This document shows positions 51,623 to 62,300 of a stretch of DNA of 64,000 nt, piece by piece (positions within the stretch are counted from its first letter, which is position 1; each line of letters begins with the position of its first letter). The notes below the pieces were generated by a model. The model was not told where the DNA came from. It was given only the letters and a program-made list of their open reading frames with translations, and searched no databases. Made by a program: the position numbers and the translations under genes. The stretch comes from Chondromyces crocatus (GTDB taxonomy: Bacteria > Myxococcota_A > Polyangia > Polyangiales > Polyangiaceae): NCBI RefSeq assembly GCF_001189295.1, contig NZ_CP012159.1:6340525-6404524 (forward strand). The letters are read 5' to 3'.

Positions 51623-53302
51623 TCAAAGAAGCGTGACGACGCCTCGCTCGCCATCCACCTCGACGAGCTGACCGTCACGGATGCGCTGCGTGCCCACCTG
51701 CGTTCCAACGACGGCGGGAATGCCGTACTCCCGCGCAACGACGGCGGCATGACTCAGCATGCCACCGCTGTCGGTGACGATGGCGGCGACGGTGGCGAAG
51801 AGCGGTGTCCAGGCGGGGAGCATGGCCATGGCGACGAGGATCTCGCCGGGCTCCAAGGTGGGGACGTCGGCGAGGTTGCGCGCGACGCGGGCCTTGCCGC
51901 GGGCCTTCCCTTTGGCACCGGAGAGGCCGACGATTTCCTTCTCGTCGTTCGAAGGGCTCGGTGCCACGCCGGTGAACCTGGCGCTCGCGAGCGAGAGTGC
52001 GTCATGGAGGGCCGGCAAGGGGGATGGCGTGCCGAGGAAGCGCGGGGGCTGAACGCCGTGGAAGCGCTTGGCCTCGTCCTTCCGGGCGCAGGCAAGATGA
52101 TAGAAGCGCTGGTTGGCGGAGAATGGTCCCCCTCGCTTCGTCTCGACCGCCGCTCGGCTCACGTCATCCATCGACAAGTAGAAGATCTCCTCGCAATCGC
52201 CGAGCAGCTCCCAGTCCTTGAGCTGCTCACCGAGGTAGAGGCACAGGTGACGAAGGCGGTGGGTGATCTTGTAATCGATCCAGTAGTTGTGATCCTCGCT
52301 GAGGACCGTGGCCGTCTGCGCCGCGGTGAGCGCCTGCTCGAACTCGTCCACCACGGCTCTCGGGTAATGACGGAGGCGCGCCCGGAGGGCATCGAGGCGC
52401 TGTGTGCGCTGCTCCGAGAGGGCGTTCAGCTCGGCGTCGAGATCGCGCTCCGGCTGCGTCATGTACGCCTGCAAATTGCGAATGACGGGCGTCGGGTCTT
52501 CTTCCCAGGTGGGGGCGTCGAGGTACGTGCTGTCGTTTCGCTGACCGTAGGTCGCGAGGTACGCATCGAGTTGCGCGACGAAGGCTCTCCCCCCGCGTGT
52601 GCTTCTGAGCTTCCAGCTGACGCGCGACGCCTCGTTGCTGGTCAGGATGCTGGCCACCTCGGGGGTCTCCAGGGCGAGCCGGCTGAGCGACCACAAGGCG
52701 CGGTTGCCCTCGGTGGTCTTGTTCGGGAAGCCGACCAGAAGCGCGTAGGGGTCGATGGGGTCGTCGTCCGTGGAGAGGTCCTTGCAAAGGTCGACGAACC
52801 GGCTGATCGCCAGCATGACCGGCTGGAGCAGGCGAAAATGAATCTCCCAGAGGCGCGCCGTCCGACGATGCGCCTCGGCGAGGGCCTCCACGAGGGTGTG
52901 CCTGTGGACGAAGTCGTAATTGTTCTCGGGATCCAGGGCTTCGAGGTGCGCCTCGATCTCGGGCAGCAAGGTCTCCGTCCACCAGCGCCCGAGGTCGGGG
53001 AGGAGGGCGGCGACGCTGGCCTCGGCTCGCTTCATCGCCGCGGCGAGCTCGGTCGGCGACGCGGTGGTCGGGATGATCTTCTGGTAGACGTACGTGTTGA
53101 TCAGGCGGATTTCGCCGGTGAAAGGGACCCCGTACGCGAGGTTGGCGAGGTTGCTCCCCTCGACCATCGCCTGCTGACGGAGACAGAAGTCGAGGGGGGT
53201 CATCTGCTCTCGGCAGTGGGTGACGTCATGGACCCACAGCATCCGCGCGTCCTCGGGGTGCTCCCAGACCACCGGAAACTCGGGCGGGGTCGGAAGCCCG
53301 GG
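51623..53302 (-). other. C-terminal dikinase-type substrate/swivelling-His domain of the NRPS
   Basis: Residues about 3405-3963. The final segment DSGGMLSHAAVVAREYGIPA followed by VVGT carries the catalytic His (about 3922) of PEP-utilising and rifampin phosphotransferase enzymes. The preceding region of about 420 residues is helical (for example WEIHFRLLQPVMLAISRFVD), as in the substrate domain of rifampin phosphotransferase. The ATP-grasp half is missing here and is encoded at 47356-48234. The fusion follows the TE directly, which is not a normal end for an NRPS. Confidence 0.82.
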
Positions 53303-56300
53303 CGCTTCGTCCGTGCGCTCCAGGGCGAGCTCGTCGATCTCACGGCGTAGCTTGATGGCGAGTCCCCGGACGTCCGGCTCCCGGAGCATCGTCATGTGGT
53401 CTCCCGGGACCTCGTGCGTCGTCACCGGGTTCGCGCAGAACGCTTGCCAACCCTCCGTGCTCACCTGGCGACCGTTGCGCATGGCGAACGCGGCGGAGAA
53501 GACGAGGAGTTTTCCCTGATGGGTGTCCGTCGGGACGTGGTCCCGGACCACCCGGACGACGTTCTGGTTCATGGCGCACAGGTGCTGGAGCTGCTCGACG
53601 TCGGCGTCCTTCGGCATCCATCGCGCCGCGATGAACGCATCGAGGGTGCGCTGCCAGGCAGCGGCTTCATCGAGCTTTCGCAGCTCCTCCGGGGTGACGA
53701 AGAGCACGCCCTCCCCGATGGCTTGCTTGATCATGGTGACGTAGCCGATCAGCCCGCCGATCTGGGTCCACTCGGCGCTCTCGTCCGACGTGGCGCCCCT
53801 GCCCGGGGGGCGCATGTCCACGATGCTCACCAGCGGGACCTCGGCGCCTCGACGCTGTAGCTCCAGGGCGACCGCGAAGGCGATGCGTGCGCCCGCCGAG
53901 TGTCCGCCGAGGTGGTACGGGCCCGAGGGCTGGATCTGCTGGATGGCGCCGATCAGCGTGTCGACCAGCGTGGCCATGTCCGTGATCTCCCCTCCCTGCG
54001 CCGGGGACTGGAGGGCATAGAAGGGCTGGTCTTCGCCGAGGTGCTCCGCCAGAGGCCGGAGATAGTGGGCGTGCATCCCCATGCCGGCAGCGAAGAACAA
54101 GGGGACCTTGGTACCGCGCTCGCGGAGGGGAACGACGAGGGAGAGCGCTCTGCGTGCGCCCGTGGGCGCGAGGGCCTCGTCGATGACCCGGGCGAGCACC
54201 GCGATCGTGGGCGCGCGGAAGATGCTGTCGACCGTGATGACGTGACCGAAGCGCTTCTGGATCTGGGTGGTGATGTTCAGGGCCAGCAGGGAGTGCCCGC
54301 CGAGCTTGAAGAAGTCGTCGCGGATGCCGACACGCGCGACGCCGAGGGTGCTGGACCAGATGGCGGTGAGCGTCTCCTCGGTCGCGGTGCGCGGGGCGAC
54401 GAACTGCTCGCGATCCAGCATCGTGTCGTCGACGGGAGGCAGGCCCTGACGGTCGATCTTGCCCGTGGCATTGAGGGGGAGCGCGTCCATGCGGACGAAC
54501 ACCGACGGGATCATGTACGCCGCGAGCCGTTTGCTCAGGGCGTCGCGCAGCGCCTCGGTGGTCGTGGGGGGGGTCGACTTCGCCGCCCAGTAGGCGACGA
54601 GCCGGTTGTCCCCTGCCCCGTCCTTCTGCGCGACGACGACCGCTTCCCGGACGCCGGGGTGGTCGTTCAAGGCCGCCTCGACCTCACCCAGCTCGATGCG
54701 GTAGCCGCGTACCTTGACCTGGTTGTCCCGGCGGCCGAGGAAGTCGATGGTCCCGTCGAGCTGGTAGCGAGCGATGTCGCCGGTGACGTAGAGCCGCGCG
54801 CCGGGTCGGTCGCTGAAGGGGTGCGGGATGTAGCGCTCCGCCGTCAGCGCGGGGCGGTGGATGTAGCCGCGCGTGAGCTTGGCGCCGCCGATGTACAGAT
54901 CACCAGGGACCCCCACCGGGACGGGGCGCAGGTGCGCGTCGAGGATGTAGATCTCGGTGCTCTGGAGGGGGCATCCGATGGGCGGGGGCTGCTCGGTCTC
55001 CTGGAACATGGTGACGGGGCACTCCATGGCGGTCGCGGCGACGGTGATCTCGGTGGGACCGTACGCATTGACGAAACGCCTTCCCGAGGCCCAGGTGCGC
55101 ACGAGCGAGGCGGGGCAGGCCTCTCCGGTGACGATCAGGACGTCGAGCGCGGGCAGGCCCCTGGGCGAGAGCCAGCGCAAGGCCGCAGGCAAGAGGGTCA
55201 CGTGGGTGATGGCGCGCGTCGCGAGGAGCTTCTGGAGCGGAGGACCCGGCACCAGCTCGTGCGCCGGCGCCAGGTGGAGCGCGGCGCCTGCGCCCAGGGC
55301 CATCGCCACCTCGGAGATGGATCCGTCGAAGCTCAGCGAGGAGTACTGGAGGACCCGGCTGCGCGGGGTGACGTCGAAGGCCGTGATGAGGGCCGGGGTC
55401 AGGCGAGACAGGTTGTCGACCGTCACCTGGACGCCCTTCGGGGTGCCCGTGGAGCCGGACGTGTAAAGAACGTAGGCCAGGTTGTCGCCAGCGGTCCTGT
55501 GCTGGTGCGACACCTCGGGCTGCGCTTCGATCTCCGCCCACGCGGTGTCGAGCGCCACGCGGCGGGTGGCCTGCTCCGGGAGGCGATCGTTCCAGCGTTG
55601 CTGGGTCAGGACGACCTCGGGCCGCGCATCGGACACGAGGTAGGCGAGGCGCTCGAGCGGTTGCGAGGGGTCGAGGGGGAGGTAGACGCCCCCCGCCTCG
55701 AAGATGGCGAGCATGCCGATCACCAGCTCGATGGAGCGGTCCAGGCAGACGCCGACGGTGACCTCGGGCCCGACGCCCAGCCCCCGGAGATGGCGCGCGA
55801 GCAGATGGACGCGGGCGGAGAGCGCTCGGTAGGTCCGTGACACCGGGCGCTCGTCGGTCGACTGCAGGGAGGGACCGACGAGGGCGAGCGCGTCAGGGGT
55901 CTGCGCGACATGGTGCTGGAAGAGGTCGAGGAAGGTGCTCTCTGCCGCGAGCTCCTCGCCGAAGGGCTCCTCCTCCCCTCGGTACTTCCTCTGTTCGTCC
56001 ACGTAAGGCCTCGCATTCCACGTCACGAGGAGCTTCTCTCGCTCGGCGCTGGTGAGGTGAGGCAGCGTGTGGATCCGCGCGTCGGGACGCCTGGCCATCC
56101 CTGTCAGAAGCTCTACCCAGTGCGCCGCGAGGCGCTCGACGGTGTGCTTGCTCAGGCGCGAGGTGTCGTGGTCGAAGAGCGTCTCCACGGTTCGACCTGG
56201 CACCACGGCGATGACGAGGGGGTAGTGCGTCGGGCTCGCCATGGTGCTGACGGTCAAGCGGAGGCCACTCTGTTCGAGCAAGGCGCTGTCGAGCGGGTAG

Positions 56301-59300
56301 TTCTCGAAGACGAACATGCTGTCGAAGAGCTGAGTGCCTCCCGGGACATCGCTCCAGCGCTGGATGTCCACCAGCGAGACGTACTGGTGCTCGCGCTGCT
56401 CGATCTGACGCGCTTGCACCTCCTTCAGCCACGCGCCGAGCGTCTGGCTTTCGTCGACGTGGAGCCGGAGCGGGACGGTGCGGATGAAGAGCCCGACCAT
56501 CTCCTCGATGCCTGGCACATCCGCTTCGCGGCCCGATACGGTGACGCCGAAGAGCACGTCGGACATGCCGCTGTAGCGGTGGAGCAAGAGGGCCCACGCC
56601 GCCTGGTAGACGGTGCTCAGCGTCACCCGAAAGGACTCGGCGAGGGCTTTGAGGGCCTGGCTCGTCTCGGCGGAGAGCTTGCAACGGTGATGGAGGTGCT
56701 TCTGCTTCCCGGTGGGCTCCTCGTTGTCGACGACGAGTGGGGTCGGCGCGCTGAACCCGCGCAGGTTCTCGCGCCAGAATCGCTCGGACGCCGTCCCGTC
56801 TTGTCGCTTCAGCCAGGCGACGTAGGCCTCGTAGGGGGGCGGATCGGCCGCGGTGCGCGACTCCCCGAGGAGCTGGGCATCGTAGGAGGCGAAGACGTCC
56901 TTCAGGATGAGGGGACCGCTCCAGCCGTCGAGCAGGATGTGGTGTGACGTCCAGATGAGGTGGTGCTCCGTGTCCTCCGCGCGAAGGAGGTTCAGGCGGA
57001 ACAGGGGGGCTTCATCGAGGAGCATCCCTGCCTGTTGTTCCCGGCGGGCGTGGACGCGCAGCGGGGAGGACCAGGAATCCTCCTCCAGTTCGTCTTCTTC
57101 CCAGCGGAGGTCGGCGCTGCGGAGCACCACCTGGAGCGGCCGTTCGCAGCCCTCCCAGACGAAGCGTGAGCGCAAGAGCGGGTGACGCTGGACGGTCTCT
57201 TGCCAGGCCGTGCGGAACTTCTCGGCGTCCAGGGGGCCCTGGATGCGAAAGACGAGCTGGGTGACGTAGACGTTCTCGCCGTCGTCGTCCTCCTCCTCCT
57301 CCTCGTCTTCATCTTCCTCGTCGACCTCCGCATCGAACTCCTCATCGAGTTCGTCGTCCTCCTCGTCATCTTCATCCGCCAGGGCGGGGACGGGCGCGGG
57401 AACCGCCGACAGGCTGTGGAAGAGCAAGCCCTCCTGGAGCGATGTGAGGGGGTAGATCGCGGCGACGTTGTCGCGATCCGCGCCCAGGGCGTCGAGCACC
57501 ACGTCGAGCTGGTTCTGGGAGAGCGTGACCGCCGGGAAGTCCCCCGGCGTGGGATGGCTCTCGTGGGCGAGGCAATGCTGGGTGAGCCGCCGCGCTGTCT
57601 CGGCGAAGTCGTGCGCCAGCTTCTGCACCGTCTCCGGGCGATGCAGCTCGCGGCTGTAGGTCCAGGTGAACTGGAGCGAACCGTCTTTGACCATGCCGTT
57701 CACCTGGAACAGGTGCGTCCGGTCTCCGGTGGGCCCGTCGCTGGGTCCGATCTCCTCGGGGGCGAAGCCGAGGAGAGGCGCCGTGTCGGTCATCGCGTCC
57801 AGCTGGCCGAGGTAGTTGAAGTTCACCTGCGGTGCAGGCCAGGAGGCGAGGCTCCCCTCCCCGCTCGCGTAGCGGAAGAGGCCATAGGCAATGCCGCGGC
57901 CAGGCTGGGCGCGGAGCTGCTCCTTCACGGCCCTCAGCGCGAGGCTCAGCTCGCGGCCCGGGAGGCGCAGCGCGACGGGGTGCATCGTGGTGAACCACCC
58001 GACGGTGCGCGAGAGATCGGCGCCGACGAGGTCCTCCTCTCGGCCGTGACCTTCGAGATCGAGCGCGAGGGTCGCGTCGCCGGTCCAGGCGTTGAACGCC
58101 AGCGCGAGTGCGGTGAGGAGGAGGTCGTTGACCTGGGTGCCGTAGGCCCTCGGCGCGTCATGGAGCAGGGCGTGGGTGTCGGCCACGGAGAGGGCCACCT
58201 GGACCTGGGCCGCCGAGGCCTTGCGGTTCGTTCCCTGGGGGTGATCGAGCGGCAACGCGGGGACGGGCACGGAGCGCCAGGCATCCCGCTCAGCGCGTGA
58301 GGATGCGGTGTTCGCTTGCTCCTGCTGGGCCGTCGCGTGGAGCCGCTCGGACCACTCCTTGAACGAGGTGGTCTTGGGCGGAAACCGCGCTGGCTGGCCT
58401 GCCTCGAGCTGGCGAAGCACGGTGACGAGGTCGTCGAGCAGGATGCGCCACGAGACGCCGTCGACCACGAGGTGATGGAGGATCCACAGCAGGCGCGCTG
58501 GTTGTTCCGCCCCCAGGTGGATCAAGGCGATCCGCGAGAGGGGGCCCGAGGTGATGCTCAGGCGCTGCTGCAAGCTCGTCGCCGCCTCGGTGAGGGCCCG
58601 GGTCTGTTCCGCGGCGGGGAGGTGCGCGAGGTCGATGACGTCGACGGTGACGCCCTCGATGGGGCCGAGATTGACCTGCTCGAAGCCGTCGGCGGTGCGA
58701 GAGAAGCGCATCCTCAGGGCGTCGTGGTGGGTGAACAGGTGATGGAACGCTTGCTCCAGCCGTGATGCCGAGACGTCGGCAGAGACCTTCAGGAGGATGG
58801 CCTGGTTGAAGTGGTCCGGCGTCTCCTGGTGGGTCTCGAAGAACCACCGCTGGATGGGGGTGAGCGGGATCGATCCTTCGACGAGCCCCTGTTCGGCCTG
58901 GATGGACTTGCTGGCACTGGCGACCTCGGCCAGGGCGGCGATGGTCTGGTGCTCGAACATCTGCCGGGAGGTGAGGCTGAACCCCGCCTGCTTGGCCTGG
59001 CCGACGATCTGGATGCTCAGGATGGAGTCGCCGCCGAGTTCGAAGAAATTGTCTTCGACGCCGATGGGATCGACGCCGAGCACCTTGCTCCAGATGGCGA
59101 CGAGGGTCTCCTCGCGCGCGTTCCGCGGGGCGACGTAGGTGGACGCGCGGCTGCGGCGCTCGATGTCGGGGGCAGGCAGGGCGCGGCGGTCCAGCTTGCC
59201 GTTGGAGGTGAGCGGCAGCGCCGGGAGGGGGATCAGGACCGTCGGCACCATGTATGCGGGGAGCTTGTCCTGGAGGTATCGGCGCAGCTCCTGGCCCAGG

Positions 59301-62300
59301 GTCTCGCGCACGACCTTCGCCTGGAGGGGATGGTTCACGTACGCCGAGAGCTGCTCGTCGGTGAGGTCGACGGCGGGACTCCAGGGGGCACGTCGCTCGG
59401 CCTGGGGTGGGGTGACGACGAGATCGAAGCTTCCGTCGGGGTGACCCGCGGCCCAGCTCAGGTGGACGCGGCCAGGCCACGTGGTTTCCAGGGCCCACAG
59501 GGCCTCCGGCGCGCAGCCCTCCGGAACGTCGTGCTGGCGTGCGCGCCAGGCATCGAGGGACGCTTCGGCGCGGGTCGCGAGCCAGCTCAGGATGGCGAGG
59601 TCCGGTTGCAGGCGGGCGTTGGGGACTCTGCGCAGGCCGACGCCAGCATCCGGGGAGGTGGCCAGCGTGTCCGAGAGCCATGGGGGCAGGCTGTCCGAGG
59701 TCAGGCCTTCTTCTCGCCAGTCGAACCAGGTGATCGTCGGTGCGCCCTTCGGCGTTCCGCCGACCTGCAGCGCCACGTCGTAGCGGAACAGGGTCAGCTC
59801 GTTGCGATGCAGGCCTCGCTTCGGGGTGACCTCGACGTGGGTGATCTGGGGGAACTTCCGGGAGAGGGCGGTGAAGAAGCGTGGATCGATGACCAGCTCG
59901 TTCTCGTTCATCACGCCCTGCTGGACCCGGTAACGCAGCTCGTCGCGAGAGAGCGTGCCAGAGGCCTTCGCCGTCTGCACGGACGCATGGAACGCGTCCA
60001 GGAGGGCGAGGTTCCGGATGTCTCCGAGGAAGAGCGTCCCGCCCGGCTTCAGCACCCGCAGGGCTCCCTCGATCACCGCGCTCAGGTAATCGAGCGTGGG
60101 GAAGTACTGCACGACCGAGTTGAGGACGATGGTGTCGAACTGTCCCGCCGAAAAGCCGGTAAAATCGTCGGCCATGCGTTGCAGGAGGGTGACGTTCGAC
60201 AGCTCGGGCGCCCGGGCCTTGCACGTCTCCAGGTAGCGGATGGCTTCGAGGGAGAAGTCGGTCGCGAGGTAGGCCCTGACGCGCGGAGCGATGCGTGCGA
60301 GCAGCAGGCCGGTCCCCGTGCCGATCTCCAGGACGTCCTTCGGGCCATGAGCGAGGATGCGCTCGACGGTCGACTCCACCCAGAGGCGCATCTCGGCGGC
60401 CGGCAGGGCTTCGCCGGTGTAGCTGCTCTTCCAGCCGGTGATGTTGAACGACCAGTCCTCGGGGGCCTGAGACTCATCGAGGAGCTGCTCGTGCAGCGTC
60501 TGCCAGGACGCGATGTGATCGCTCTGCGCCCCCTCGGGCTCCCATCCACGCCGGGGGACCACGTAAGCCACGAGGCGCTTGCCGTCTCGCTCGCTGGTCG
60601 CCTGATCGGCGGGGGCTTCGTGCACGATGACGGCGGCGTCGCCCACGTGCGGGTGCGACTTCAGGGCGCTCTCAATCTCTTCGAGTTCGATTCGCAGGCC
60701 ACGCAGCTTCACCTGGTTGTCGACGCGGCCGAGGAAGACGAGGTTGCCGTCCGGCAGGTAGCGTGCGAGATCGCCGGTCCTGTAGATGCGTTCTCCGGGG
60801 GTCTCGCTGAACGGGTTGGGAAGGAACTTCTCGGCCGTGGCGGCCGGGCGGTTGATGTAGCCGCGGGCGAGCCCTGGTGAGGCGACGTAGATCTCGCCCG
60901 GGACACCGACGGGGACGGGCTGGAGGCGCGCGTCGAGGAGGTAGACGCGCTTGTTGTAGAACGGGCGGCCGATGGGCAATGCGTCGAGCTTTGCCAGGTA
61001 GGCGTCGTCGGCCTCGGTGAAGGCGATCATGGCGGCGCCCACGGTCGTCTCCGTGGGGCCATAGCCGTTGAGGATGCGCCTGCCGGGGAGCCAGCCCCGG
61101 ACCGTCCCGACCGAGCTCGCCTCGCCCGCGACCATGATGGTTCGCACGTGTTCGAGGCCTTCGGGGGGCAATCGGGCGAGGAGCGATGGCGCGAGCTGGA
61201 CGTGGGTGATGGCGTGGCGCTGAAGGAAGGCGTTGAGCGGAGCGCCTGGCAGGAGCTTCTCCTGGGGGGCCACGTGAAGCGCGGCGCCGCTGAAGAGGGT
61301 CATGGTGATCTCGACGACGGAGCCGTCGAAGTTCAAGGAAGCGAACTGGAGGACGCGGCTCTCGGGGGTGAGCGCGTAGGTCTCCGCGAGCGCCCTGGCG
61401 ACGCTCCAGGTGTCTCGGCGTGGGATCAGCACCCCCTTCGGATTGCCCGTCGAGCCGGAGGTGTAGATGATGTACGCGAGGTGATCGGCGGTGGCCCGGA
61501 GAGGTGGGTTGCTGGTGGCGTTCGCGTCGAGCTGGGGAGCGATGGCGTCCAGATCGAGCACACGGGCCGTGTGAGGCGGTAGATCGTCGAACCACTTCTC
61601 CTGCGTGAGGATCACCTGCGCGCCAGCGTCGGCCAGGATGAAGGCGAGGCGCTGCTGCGGGTACGTCGGGTCCAGCGGCAGGTAAGCGCCTCCCGCTTTG
61701 AGCACGGCGAGGAGCGCGACGATCATGGTGATCGAGCGCTCGACGTGGATCCCCACGACCACATCCGGTCCGACGCCTTGCTGGATCAGGTGGTGCGCGA
61801 GCTGGTTCGCGCGCTCGTTCAGGGCGCCGTAGGTGATGCGGGAGATGGGGTCTCCGTCGAAGACGACGGCGATGGCGTCGGGCTGTCGTGCGGCGTTCTG
61901 CTCGAAGGCGTGATGGACGCCCTCGGCTTCGGGGCAGGCGAGCGCCGTGTCGTTCCAGTCGACGAGGAGGCGGTGGCGTTCCTCGGTCGTGAGAAGGGAA
62001 ATGTCGCCGATCCGAGCGCCGGGATCCGCGACCATCGCGGCCATCACCGTGCGGAGGTGGGCGCTCATGCGCGCGATGGTGGCGTCTTCGAAGAGGTCGG
62101 TGTTGTACTCGACGACCACCTCCAGCTCCCCATCGACCTCGGTGACGAGGAGCATGAGATCGAGCTTCGAAGTGCGGAAGCGGAAGTCACAGGGTGACGT
62201 CGTCAACCCGGGAAGGGTGAGACGGTTGCTCGCGAAGCTCTGGAGGGTCAGCGCCACCTGCGCGAGGGGGTTGTGGCTCGCGGTCCGCTCCGGTTTCAGT

